Shown: positions 1-8,232 of the stretch, piece after piece
Layout of the letters: the number at the start of each line of letters is the position of its first letter
How positions within the stretch are numbered: the stretch's first letter is position 1
Assembly: GCA_015061115.1 (NCBI GenBank)
Contig: SUXE01000013.1
Location: forward strand, 62,001-126,000
Origin: Bacteroidales bacterium
GTDB lineage: Bacteria; Bacteroidota; Bacteroidia; Bacteroidales; Paludibacteraceae
Direction of reading: 5' to 3'
DNA: 64,000 bases
The notes under the pieces: generated by a model
Databases searched by the model: none
What the model was told of the DNA's origin: nothing
What the model saw: only the letters and a program-made list of their open reading frames with translations
Position numbers and translations under genes: made by a program

Positions 1-1477
1 GTATAACATTATCAAGAAGGGACAATGTACGGAAATCTCCACGATTGACAAGACAATTGATATACTCCTCATGATCTATTATTCTATCCAAACCTACACG
101 AGACACATCAAGATAAAAATATGCCATTTCAGGATTATTCAGATCAAGATAGCAGTATCCAATTAAGAATGCGACATGATAGAAAAGCCATCTTTCATTC
201 TCACCCTTATCCATGTGACGCGACTTTTCCATCAGCTCATACGAATGTTTGAAATATGAAAGTGCGTCAAGCGTACGTTTTGCATCACAATACTTGTTTG
301 CCCAATAGAGTTCATAGCCTATAACACTATTCTCACTGAAGAAAATCGCACGCTGAGCATCAGATAATTCATCTTCCTTGCCCGACATGACTTTATCCTC
401 AGCATCTGCTTGCATAAAGACGAATTCATCGATTTTTTCTTTACTAGTACGGGTATCAACACCTAACAAAAGTGTATGGGCCTGCATCTCTGATTCCACA
501 GAATGTTTCGCTGTCTCTCCCTGAGGAGGCAGAACAGAAGAAGCACGAACAAGCACAACATCCTTTGTCTCCGATTCCACTCTAAGATGAATTGTCAGAA
601 TATTTCCATATGAATCATCATCTTCGTCGCTTTTCAAGTAGACGAGAATGGTTGCCGTCATACGTGACACCTCCACCTTGCCATCCTCTGAATAATCAAC
701 TACCGGTGATAGTATCAGTTTTTTCCTGATTTCATCGATGTTTTCTATTCTCTGAACATCATCGCCTATGATTTCAAGCATAGCCACGGAGTCTATATAG
801 ATATCAAATATCTCCTTCAAATATGATTCCAAAGTCACATACGGCTCAACAGTATATCTTCCTCGCTTAAACGGATTTTGAGTGTCATGCGACAACTCTT
901 TTTCTCTAAGCAATTGCGTCTTCCTATAATTGCATAGTTTGGCATATTCATCCTCACTCTGCTCATCAATCTCCGCCTCATTCATATACTCCTTCAATTT
1001 GTCGACAGCATGACGGCTTGAACGGAAAATCTCCGCAAAAATCGACTGAAGAAAATCCTTATAATCGGGTAATGCAGTGAAAAGAGGAACCGTTGAAATA
1101 ATATCCAGATGAACAGAATCCTCTGTCGTCCCAGCGATAAACTTTACAGGATGAAGGAATCCGTTTAATTTGTTGCATACCTCCGCATAAAGAGATGCAT
1201 ATTCCAGATTGTCAGATGCGATACCAGGGAAAATAATATGTGAAAAACGTGCACTGTTATAAACATATGTAACAAAATGTCCACCCTGATATTCATATTC
1301 AAAAACAGAACCATCCTTTTCATCCATTTTTTCAACTTTATACTCAATGGGAAAAGAATTCAACACATTTTCAAAAAGTTGAACAGGTGTCAGATTATTT
1401 TGTTCGTTGGAATTATCATTTGTCTTGTTACCTGAATCATCGGAAAATACACTCTTTACTTTATCGAAGATACTCAT
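1..1477 (-). CDS. TPR-containing hypothetical protein, partial (3' end off the window)
   Basis: An uninterrupted reading frame of 492 codons starts at the ATG at 1477 and runs left off the window without a stop, so the C-terminus is missing. The product has no signal peptide. Residues about 30-150 (starting LTPVQLFENVL) form an alpha/beta region resembling the YbjN/secretion-chaperone fold; the middle is acidic and charged; the last 90 visible residues, rich in YxLYWANKxY-like helices, read as tetratricopeptide repeats. I do not recognise a named family, and the fold comparison is by eye. It lies downstream of the pyrE pair on the same strand but a strong terminator separates them (1502-1530), so it probably has its own promoter. 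Likely a cytoplasmic scaffold or chaperone-like protein; the function is unknown. Confidence 0.8.
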   Translation of the reverse strand, partial: MSIFDKVKSVFSDDSGNKTNDNSNEQNNLTPVQLFENVLNSFPIEYKVEKMDEKDGSVFEYEYQGGHFVTYVYNSARFSHIIFPGIASDNLEYASLYAEVCNKLNGFLHPVKFIAGTTEDSVHLDIISTVPLFTALPDYKDFLQSIFAEIFRSSRHAVDKLKEYMNEAEIDEQSEDEYAKLCNYRKTQLLREKELSHDTQNPFKRGRYTVEPYVTLESYLKEIFDIYIDSVAMLEIIGDDVQRIENIDEIRKKLILSPVVDYSEDGKVEVSRMTATILVYLKSDEDDDSYGNILTIHLRVESETKDVVLVRASSVLPPQGETAKHSVESEMQAHTLLLGVDTRTSKEKIDEFVFMQADAEDKVMSGKEDELSDAQRAIFFSENSVIGYELYWANKYCDAKRTLDALSYFKHSYELMEKSRHMDKGENERWLFYHVAFLIGYCYLDLNNPEMAYFYLDVSRVGLDRIIDHEEYINCLVNRGDFRTLSLLDNVI

Positions 1478-1500
1478 AAACGTATTGGTTGGTATGAACA

Positions 1501-1530
1501 TAAAAAGTCGGCACCAAATATAGTGCCGAC
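1501..1530 (-). terminator. Intrinsic terminator of the pyrE-SRPBCC pair
   Basis: A perfect 8-bp stem (GTCGGCAC at 1507-1514 with GTGCCGAC at 1523-1530) closes an 8-nt loop. Read on the minus strand it is followed by five T residues (complement of 1502-1506). It sits 19 bases after the stop of the minus-strand gene at 1549-1968. Confidence 0.85.
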
Positions 1531-1548
1531 ATATTTCAATTCTTCTAT

Positions 1549-1968
1549 TTACTTGATTTGACTGTAAGGCAACTTTGCAATCGCATCAGCTACTTTATCA
1601 ATTCCTTGCTCCAGCATTCCACCAATCATACTTTTTAACATAAAGTTCAGGTCGACTTTAAGAGTAAGTCTGATTGCAGACTGTGTAGGAGAAACCTCCT
1701 TAATCTGAGCCCACATCTTAAATGCCATCGGTGAATTCACAGATTCATAAATAATTGTGTTATTTGGTTCACGCGACGTAATCTTTACAGATGCGGATCC
1801 GAATGGCGAAACAGAAAAAGAACAAGTATCAGTAGTCGTTTGAAGATCCTGCACTTTGCTTTCAATCCTGCTCTTGATGCGCTGGATATTATTCATATCA
1901 CTCAACACCTTGAACACTTGCTCTGCAGTACCTTGAGCTGCCTTTACTCCACTAACGTATGACTCCAT
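1549..1968 (-). CDS. SRPBCC-fold (polyketide cyclase/START-like) protein next to pyrE
   Basis: This 139-residue protein lacks a signal peptide and shows the SRPBCC pattern: an N-terminal strand, helix alpha1 with AEQVFKVLSDMNNI, a long curved beta-sheet with alternating hydrophobics, and a C-terminal amphipathic helix starting near LNFMLKSMIGGML. The family binds hydrophobic ligands in a deep cavity, but no ligand can be read from this sequence. It begins six bases after the pyrE stop and ends at a terminator, so it is co-transcribed with pyrE. This pairing with orotate phosphoribosyltransferase is, to my knowledge, common in Bacteroidales, but no catalytic role in pyrimidine synthesis has been shown. 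Function unknown; the fold call is fairly secure. Confidence 0.75.
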   Translation of the reverse strand: MESYVSGVKAAQGTAEQVFKVLSDMNNIQRIKSRIESKVQDLQTTTDTCSFSVSPFGSASVKITSREPNNTIIYESVNSPMAFKMWAQIKEVSPTQSAIRLTLKVDLNFMLKSMIGGMLEQGIDKVADAIAKLPYSQIK

Positions 1969-1974
1969 ATATTA

Positions 1975-2607
1975 TTAAATCTTCCAGTTTGCTGGATCTT
2001 TTCTCCACTCCTGCAATGTAGCACGGTCTGACTCTGTGATGTAATCAGTATCAACCAAGTGTGACAACACTGCCTCATAATTAGACAACGTTGTGAGCTG
2101 CACACCAGCCTCCTGGAATTTCTGCTCTGCGATAGGGAATCCGTAAGTGAAGATTGCAACCATACCTACAACTTCACATCCATCCTTACGCAATGCTTCT
2201 ACTGCCTTCAACGAGCTACCTCCAGTTGAAATCAAATCCTCAACAACCACTACTTTCTGACCTGGCTTAATGTCACCCTCTATAAGGTTCTCCAAACCAT
2301 GATCCTTGGGAGCCGAACGTACATATACGAATGGCAATCCTAATTCATCCGCAACCATCGCTCCCTGTGCAATAGCACCTGTTGCAACTCCAGCCACAAC
2401 GTCCACATCATCATATGTCTCACGAATGATTCTTGCGATCTCTACCTTGATTAGTGTACGTACGTCAGGATAAGACAATGTCTTTCTGTTGTCACAATAT
2501 ATTGGGGATTTCCAACCGCTTGCCCAAGTAAATGGATTAGAAGGTTGTACCTTGATTGCTTTTACCTTCAAAAGCTTTTCAGCTACCAAATTTTCAACGC
2601 TCTTCAT
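1975..2607 (-). CDS. pyrE: Orotate phosphoribosyltransferase
   Basis: Makes orotidine 5'-phosphate from orotate and PRPP, the fifth step of de novo UMP synthesis, in the cytoplasm. The type I PRPP-binding signature VVVVEDLISTGGSS lies at residues 119-132, and the catalytic flexible loop contains KDHG near 101-104. The length, 210 residues, matches PyrE enzymes. The start at 2607 is preceded by an AT-rich leader and a good -7 motif 30 bases upstream. The downstream SRPBCC gene follows after six bases. Other pyrimidine genes are not in the window, so pathway genes are dispersed here. Confidence 0.96.
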   Translation of the reverse strand: MKSVENLVAEKLLKVKAIKVQPSNPFTWASGWKSPIYCDNRKTLSYPDVRTLIKVEIARIIRETYDDVDVVAGVATGAIAQGAMVADELGLPFVYVRSAPKDHGLENLIEGDIKPGQKVVVVEDLISTGGSSLKAVEALRKDGCEVVGMVAIFTYGFPIAEQKFQEAGVQLTTLSNYEAVLSHLVDTDYITESDRATLQEWRKDPANWKI

Positions 2608-2636
2608 AATTTCTCACTATTTTACAATTTATGATA

Positions 2637-2644
2637 CAAAGGTA
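2637..2644 (-). promoter_or_regulatory. Bacteroidota-type -7 element upstream of pyrE
   Basis: Read on the minus strand the bases are TACCTTTG, an exact match to TAnnTTTG, 30 bases before the pyrE start. The -33 box is not clear. Confidence 0.6.
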
Positions 2645-2717
2645 GTAAAATGCTTTTTGTTATAGTGAATATAACGCTCTATTTTTTTATTGCTATGCAA
2701 CACAAAAAGAAATTACT

Positions 2718-2750
2718 ACAAAAAGAGACGTCATCAACTAACGTCTCTTT
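2718..2750 (-). terminator. Intrinsic terminator after aroA
   Basis: A 10-bp perfect stem (AAAGAGACGT at 2722-2731 with ACGTCTCTTT at 2741-2750) encloses a 9-nt loop and is followed on the minus strand by a T-rich tail. It lies 15 bases past the aroA stop and closes the long dut-to-aroA operon. The same AAGAGACGT/ACGTCTCTT stem recurs after the OmpA-like gene at 12899-12928. Confidence 0.85.
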
Positions 2751-2765
2751 GATAATTCCATTAAT

Positions 2766-3998
2766 TTATTCTATTCTTATTCCTTCAATTTTTCCAAACT
2801 CTTTCCAATAGTCTGGATATGATTTCGACACAACTTCTGGCTCATTCACCACAAATGGTGCATGACGTAGCACAATAGGTGCAAATGCCATTGCCATTCT
2901 GTGATCTTTATATGTATCGACGGAAATATTGGCGTCTTCATCGCATTTTTTGCCATTCCATTCCAAACCGCCCTCCTCTGGTTCAGTAAGAATATAACCA
3001 AATTTCTTCAGCTCTTGCTGCAAGGCGAGTATTCTGTTTGTCTCCTTTATTTTCAAACTCTTCAAACCCGTGAATCTAAACTTGCGGTTCAACACACAAC
3101 AAGTGACAACTACTGTCTGTGCCAAATCAGGACAATCAATGAAATCCCATTCAAACACATCAGACTCATCCATAATTTTATCCTTATGAAGCTTTACACC
3201 TCCGTCGACAAACTCTGAGGAAACACCTAAATGAGAAAAAATATCTCCCAACACTCCGTCTCCCTGCTTTGTGTTCTCAAAAAGAGCAGGAAGATAGATT
3301 TCATCAACATCAGCCAACGCAGCAATTTGAAACCAATATGAAGCTCCTGTCCAGTCCGATTCGACAGTGTAATCAATAGGTTTATATTTTGTTGGTTTTA
3401 CCTCTATAAGATTTCCGGAAAATGAAGCATCCGCTCCAAATTGGTTCATAATCCACAAAGTAAGATTGATATATGGCACAGACGCTACTCCATCCAACAG
3501 ATGAATGCGTAATCCTTTCTTCAGCATCGGTGCGATCATCATCAGAGCCGAAATATATTGGCTGCTCACACTTCCATCTATCTCAACATCTCCTCCCTCT
3601 ATCTCTTTTCCTCGAATCTTCAACGGTGGGAATCCTTCTTTCTCAGCATACTCTATATCCGCGCCTATCGAACGTAATGCATCGACAAGAATCTGTATCG
3701 GACGTTCCTTCATACGCTGCGAACCAGTGATTGTCCACTCTCCTGGCTGAATACTCAAATATGCGGTAAGGAAACGCATCGACGTGCCAGCAGCGCCAAT
3801 ATCAACAAGATGTGAACCTGAGGTCAAAGCCTTAACCATAACATCTGTATCATCACACTTGGCAAGATTAGCAACATTCTTGCTGCTTCCAGAAAGAGCA
3901 TTGATGATAAGCACACGATTACTTATGCTTTTTGACGCCGGCAATTCAAATCTGCCAGAAATACTTCCCTTACGACTATATTCTATCTTATAACTCAT
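2766..3998 (-). CDS. aroA: 3-phosphoshikimate 1-carboxyvinyltransferase (EPSP synthase)
   Basis: Transfers the enolpyruvyl group of PEP to shikimate 3-phosphate, the sixth step of the shikimate pathway. The 410-residue protein shows the N-terminal substrate loop PASKSISNRVL (about 21-31), GAAGTSMRFLTAY (about 68-80) and the C-terminal DHRMAMAFAP segment with the catalytic aspartate and arginine. It is slightly shorter than the usual 425-445 residues, as in other Bacteroidota homologues. It follows aroB by 11 bases and is the last gene of a minus-strand operon that ends at the hairpin at 2722-2750. Confidence 0.95.
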   Translation of the reverse strand: MSYKIEYSRKGSISGRFELPASKSISNRVLIINALSGSSKNVANLAKCDDTDVMVKALTSGSHLVDIGAAGTSMRFLTAYLSIQPGEWTITGSQRMKERPIQILVDALRSIGADIEYAEKEGFPPLKIRGKEIEGGDVEIDGSVSSQYISALMMIAPMLKKGLRIHLLDGVASVPYINLTLWIMNQFGADASFSGNLIEVKPTKYKPIDYTVESDWTGASYWFQIAALADVDEIYLPALFENTKQGDGVLGDIFSHLGVSSEFVDGGVKLHKDKIMDESDVFEWDFIDCPDLAQTVVVTCCVLNRKFRFTGLKSLKIKETNRILALQQELKKFGYILTEPEEGGLEWNGKKCDEDANISVDTYKDHRMAMAFAPIVLRHAPFVVNEPEVVSKSYPDYWKEFGKIEGIRIE

Positions 3999-4009
3999 TT
4001 GTCACAACC

Positions 4010-5074
4010 TTATGCAAGACCTACCGTCTCTCTATAGAAATCAAGTGAATCAAGAATATCTTTTTTGGAAACAGCTACATTTATCTCAATTTCACCGATG
4101 TTTTTAAGCAAAGAGAATAGTATTCTTCCGTCTCCTTCATTCTTCTTGTCATGTGTCATCAGATCATAAAGATGATCATAGATATCACATTTTATAGGTA
4201 AGGCTCCATAATTTTCCTTTATCATTCTAACAGCTGTAGATAATGTCTCCTTTGGAAAACCAAGAAGTTTATACGACAAATAAAGTTCCGAAATCATACC
4301 CCATGCCACCGCATAACCGTGAAGCACAGGCTTGCCAGTTTCCATCGCATAACTTTCAAATGCATGGCCAACTGTATGTCCGAAATTCAACACTTTACGT
4401 AGTCCCTTCTCTGTTGGATCGATTTCAACGACTTTTTCCTTTACTGAAATTGATTCAAGAAGCAATTCCGACAAACGATTGTAATCAACATTCTCCAAAT
4501 CAAAAGAAAGAATATGTTTCCAAATTTCTTTATTAGAAATCAAACCATGTTTAATCATCTCAGCGTAGCCAGAACGAAGGTTTACCGCGTCAAGTGTGCG
4601 GAAGAAATCAGCATTTATCACCACACTCTTACTTGAGTTGATGACACCGATCTCATTCTTCAATCCACCGAAATTGATTCCTGTTTTGCCACCAACAGCA
4701 GCGTCAACAGCACCAAGCAAAGTAGTAGGGACATTCACGTATTCCATACCTCTTTTGAATGTTGAAGCCGCAAAACCACCTAGATCAGTGACCATTCCAC
4801 CGCCTAAATTGATCATAAGCGACTTACGAGTTGCCCCGTTCTTCTGCAAAGAAGTCCATACGCTTGCAAGGCTCTCCAACGTTTTATGGTCGTCGTTTGC
4901 CTTGATTTCTATCACCGTCACCTTGCCAAAAAAGTCATCTTCCATAAATTTAGGCAGACATAGCTTGCGAGTATTCTCGTCTACCAAAAAGAAAACGCTA
5001 TTTGCGGAACGTCCATCACATTCCTTACGTAAATCCTCGATAAGGTTCTGAGTGATATATACCTTTTGATTCAT
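4010..5074 (-). CDS. aroB: 3-dehydroquinate synthase
   Basis: Cyclises DAHP to 3-dehydroquinate using bound NAD+ and a divalent metal, the second step of the shikimate pathway. The nucleotide-binding loop INLGGGMVTDLGGF is at residues 88-101, followed by PTTLLGAVDAAVGGKTG; metal ligands are in GYAEMIKHG and FGHTVGHAFE. At 354 residues it has the normal bacterial length. It sits 11 bases upstream of aroA and 21 bases downstream of the Wzz-like gene on the same strand, so two aromatic-biosynthesis steps are expressed together with cell-envelope genes. Confidence 0.95.
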   Translation of the reverse strand: MNQKVYITQNLIEDLRKECDGRSANSVFFLVDENTRKLCLPKFMEDDFFGKVTVIEIKANDDHKTLESLASVWTSLQKNGATRKSLMINLGGGMVTDLGGFAASTFKRGMEYVNVPTTLLGAVDAAVGGKTGINFGGLKNEIGVINSSKSVVINADFFRTLDAVNLRSGYAEMIKHGLISNKEIWKHILSFDLENVDYNRLSELLLESISVKEKVVEIDPTEKGLRKVLNFGHTVGHAFESYAMETGKPVLHGYAVAWGMISELYLSYKLLGFPKETLSTAVRMIKENYGALPIKCDIYDHLYDLMTHDKKNEGDGRILFSLLKNIGEIEINVAVSKKDILDSLDFYRETVGLA

Positions 5075-5095
5075 TTTTCTAGTATTATCTGGATT

Positions 5096-6106
5096 TTAAT
5101 CTTCATCTTCCGACTCAAGATATTCCTTGATTGATTTTCTCTTGTCAAAGAAACCTAAAATGATGAAAGCTATAACAAATGTTATACCTCCATAAATAAG
5201 TGATAATGTCAATATCTTTGGTGATGTTGAAATTATAGCAAAATCACGGTTAAAATATACACTCGCCACCTTTTTCTGCAACTCAATCTCACAGTCGAAG
5301 CTCTTGTTTTTCAATTTAAGAATATCATCATGGAACAACTGACGGTTGCTTTCCGACACAATCATAGGTCCATCAATCTGCATTGTCTTCTTTCTATATG
5401 CTTCAGAGAAATATTCCTGACGACGCAATGAATCTAGCACACCCGCCTCTGCATTATACTGCACAATCATTTTCTTTAGCATCTCCTGTCTTGAGTCATA
5501 ATTTCTCTTCACCTCATCATTTGTCGAAAGATAATGTACTAAACCATATTTGATTGTATCTACAACAGACAAATCAGAAGTGACAATTTCAATCTGAAGT
5601 CTGTCATATATTCTCACAACAGATGTATCTTTTAGATATCTTCCTTTCTTATCTATCTCCGTAGGAGCACCCGAATGACGGTCGTCAATCCAAAAGTATG
5701 TTGAAACCTTCTTAAGTTTTGACACTGCAGCTATTCCTTCCTGGCTAGCCTTTCCTGTCTCATCAACCAACCCCATCATCTCAGCCACCTTGTTATAATT
5801 TTTCTTCTTACAGAATAAATTCAAAGATTCCAACAAGTCATCACAAACATCAGCACTCGTAGTTTTTAAAAAAGCTAACGACTCAAGAGTGTATTTTGTA
5901 TAATAGTCTTCCATAACACTTTGGCATATTCCTCCGCCTACACCTATTATGAAAGCAATTGTCAAAGCAATTTTTTTCTTCCATGCGAAACGCAATGCAT
6001 GTCTAACCTTACACTTAAACCATTCCTTCGCTTTTTTGCATCTCTCATAAAAAGCTCTGAATAGCCATACTAGATCTAATTCTTCGTTGTTGTTTTGCTG
6101 CTCCAT
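5096..6106 (-). CDS. Wzz/chain-length-determinant-like membrane protein
   Basis: The 336-residue protein has the two-transmembrane layout of polysaccharide co-polymerases: a charged cytoplasmic N-terminus, TM1 around residues 48-65 (IALTIAFIIGVGGGICQ), a large extracytoplasmic domain with coiled-coil helices (about 200-275), TM2 around 298-320 (LTLSLIYGGITFVIAFIIL) and a short acidic tail. No proline-rich TM2 motif or C-terminal tyrosine kinase is present. There is no glycosyltransferase or Wzx/Wzy gene nearby, so the polymer it might control is unknown. It lies 21 bases upstream of aroB and 32 bases downstream of the EnvC-like gene in one operon. The Wzz assignment rests on topology and is tentative. 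Confidence 0.6.
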   Translation of the reverse strand: MEQQNNNEELDLVWLFRAFYERCKKAKEWFKCKVRHALRFAWKKKIALTIAFIIGVGGGICQSVMEDYYTKYTLESLAFLKTTSADVCDDLLESLNLFCKKKNYNKVAEMMGLVDETGKASQEGIAAVSKLKKVSTYFWIDDRHSGAPTEIDKKGRYLKDTSVVRIYDRLQIEIVTSDLSVVDTIKYGLVHYLSTNDEVKRNYDSRQEMLKKMIVQYNAEAGVLDSLRRQEYFSEAYRKKTMQIDGPMIVSESNRQLFHDDILKLKNKSFDCEIELQKKVASVYFNRDFAIISTSPKILTLSLIYGGITFVIAFIILGFFDKRKSIKEYLESEDED

Positions 6107-6138
6107 ATTATTACCTTTACTTAATTATCATATTATTG

Positions 6139-7413
6139 TTATCTTTTCCAACCTTTTATCCATTCCTCTGGATTCTGTAACTCTTTTTCTTTCCATATCT
6201 GGAAAAATAGTGTTGTCTTGTTATCATCATTCTCATCCTCATACACACTACCTATTCTGTCACCTGCCATAACTTTCTGACCTTTCCTTACAAAGATCTT
6301 CGTTAAATTTGAGTATACTGAAAGATAATTCCCATGACGAACAATTACAGCTGTATTGCTTCCTGGCACAGAAAACAATTGAGTCACCTCCCCTTCATAA
6401 ACCGCTTTTGCGACAGATCCTGCTTCAGATGTACAATAAACTCCTTTATTATTGGTTTTCACATGTCGCAAAACTGGATGGAACTGCACTCCGAATCTTC
6501 CTGTGATATGTGAGCCGGGAAGTGGTGAAGGAAGAGTACCCTTAGATCCTTCAAAAGCTTTATTTTCAGTTTTTACCTGATTTTTAGCTTTCTCATCATT
6601 CTTCTTTGCCATACGTTTTGCAGTCTCCTCTGCCTCCTTCTCGATCAATTCCTTTATCTTCTGATCAAGTTTTTCTGCCGTAGCCTGTTGTTTAGCAAGT
6701 TCAGCAGCAAATTCCTTTTCCTTGTTTTTCAAAGATGCAAGAAGACGGTTTTGTTCATCCTTTTCTTCAATCAGCTTTTGGTTTTCTGCCTCACGTTCCT
6801 GCACAAGAAGTGTGGATTGCGATTTCTGTTCGGTAAGTTGAGAACGCTTTACAAACAAATCATCCCTGTTTTTGCCTATCTCATCTGCATGAGACTTACG
6901 CATACTTGCAAAATCCTGTATGTAACGGAATCTTCTGTATGCCTGACCAAAAGATTCGGCAGAAAGTACAAACATCAGTTTGCTATACGACGAGTTTTTC
7001 ACGTATGCATGGTAAATCAAGTCAACATATTTTTCCTTGTTACTCGCATACTCAAGTTCCAGCCTTAAAATATCCTTTTCAAGTGATGAGATATTTTCCT
7101 GAAGTGACTGTATCTCCTCATTCTTGTTTTGAATCAATTTGCTTCTTTCTTCGATTCCCTGGTCAAGACGAGATACCTCACGCATTGCTTTCTTAGTGGA
7201 AAGCTGAGTGTTCTTCAGACTATCTTGAGCACGTTTCAGATTCTTTTGCACCTTCTCCTGCTCATTTTTAAGAGAATTGATGCTTTTTGAAGTTTTGGTG
7301 GACGATTGAACCGATTTTTTCTGTCCCCACACTGGAGTAGACGAAGATATGCCGGCACCAACAATAAGTGTCAACATAAGTTTAACCAGCGTTTTTTTAC
7401 CTCCACGAAACAT
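6139..7413 (-). CDS. EnvC-like murein hydrolase activator (degenerate M23/LytM domain)
   Basis: After a signal peptide (residues about 1-30, ending near VWG), residues 35-280 form a long coiled coil, and residues about 295-420 form an M23/LytM domain. The catalytic zinc ligands are mostly lost: the aspartate position in the GVYCTSEAG segment is not acidic, and the usual HxH motif reads FFQIWK. This matches the EnvC class, which activates cell-wall amidases at the division septum rather than cutting peptidoglycan itself. It lies between the DUF4292 lipoprotein and the Wzz-like gene, an order conserved in Bacteroidales from dut onward. The activator role is inferred from the architecture; its amidase partner is not in the window. 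Confidence 0.85.
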   Translation of the reverse strand: MFRGGKKTLVKLMLTLIVGAGISSSTPVWGQKKSVQSSTKTSKSINSLKNEQEKVQKNLKRAQDSLKNTQLSTKKAMREVSRLDQGIEERSKLIQNKNEEIQSLQENISSLEKDILRLELEYASNKEKYVDLIYHAYVKNSSYSKLMFVLSAESFGQAYRRFRYIQDFASMRKSHADEIGKNRDDLFVKRSQLTEQKSQSTLLVQEREAENQKLIEEKDEQNRLLASLKNKEKEFAAELAKQQATAEKLDQKIKELIEKEAEETAKRMAKKNDEKAKNQVKTENKAFEGSKGTLPSPLPGSHITGRFGVQFHPVLRHVKTNNKGVYCTSEAGSVAKAVYEGEVTQLFSVPGSNTAVIVRHGNYLSVYSNLTKIFVRKGQKVMAGDRIGSVYEDENDDNKTTLFFQIWKEKELQNPEEWIKGWKR

Positions 7414-7440
7414 CTTGTGCCTTCCCTACCTATAGTTTGA

Positions 7441-8217
7441 TTAGTAAGTCTTCAAAAACTCATCCATTGAGATTCTCTGGTAAGAAGTAGGTATCTTCAC
7501 CTCAAAGTTTCTATCCTTGTCAAGCTCAATATTCTCCACAGTCATCGTGATATCACGTCTAACCGTTCCCTTCTTTATAGATAGGAATGTAGTACGAGGA
7601 AAACGGATGTTCTTCACATTGAAATAGTCAGAATAGCGCCATTCAGTGAAATAGTCAGAACCAATACTTATAGAGCCAGAAGACAATTCCCTGCTTGAGT
7701 TATACTCAAACTCTTGAAGTACGTTTCCTTTGGTACGCATCAACTTAACACGTCCGTTCATCTCCGTCGCGCCAAAATCAGAAGCCTTTGGAAAATAGTC
7801 CTCACCATATAGGAACAGTCTGTTTGTAAGAATTGCCTCAAAAGCAGAGTAATTCAAATCCATTCCCTTCTTACGCATCTCATCATAAGTGACAGAAACA
7901 AACTTCTTATCTACACGATTGATCATTATAACACCCGTCTTATTGATTGCTATTCTAAAGAACTCCATACCTGGCAAAGGCATGATAGAACATATTATCA
8001 CACTGTCACGGGCAATACGGATAGAACCTGATGAGTTCAACTCTGTGCCTGCTAGAGTTAAAGAGAAAGACATTTTGTCGATACTTAAAGTCCTGAACAC
8101 CTCACTCTTTGTAGAAACACGAGCTTCTTCCGTTGTAGTATCACTTTTTTTAGTCTTACACGATGAAACAAACAGACACATCGCCAAAGCCAAAAATATT
8201 CTAACAATTTTCTGCAT
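7441..8217 (-). CDS. DUF4292 family outer-membrane-associated lipoprotein
   Basis: This 258-residue protein begins with a lipoprotein signal peptide, lipobox VSSC with the acylated cysteine at residue 20, then a lysine-rich linker. The remainder alternates beta strands in the pattern of DUF4292, a family resembling the LolA/LolB lipoprotein-carrier fold. I infer a periplasmic lipid or lipoprotein handling role, but the substrate is not established. It starts 15 bases after the TPR gene stop and is followed 27 bases later by the EnvC-like gene. The TPR-DUF4292-M23 order is conserved in the phylum. Confidence 0.8.
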   Translation of the reverse strand: MQKIVRIFLALAMCLFVSSCKTKKSDTTTEEARVSTKSEVFRTLSIDKMSFSLTLAGTELNSSGSIRIARDSVIICSIMPLPGMEFFRIAINKTGVIMINRVDKKFVSVTYDEMRKKGMDLNYSAFEAILTNRLFLYGEDYFPKASDFGATEMNGRVKLMRTKGNVLQEFEYNSSRELSSGSISIGSDYFTEWRYSDYFNVKNIRFPRTTFLSIKKGTVRRDITMTVENIELDKDRNFEVKIPTSYQRISMDEFLKTY

Positions 8218-8232
8218 ATTATTCGAAGTTAT

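Noticed and set aside
1165..1347. A 60-codon minus-strand frame
   Set aside because: It lies in another frame inside the long partial TPR gene (1-1477), which is open for 492 codons.
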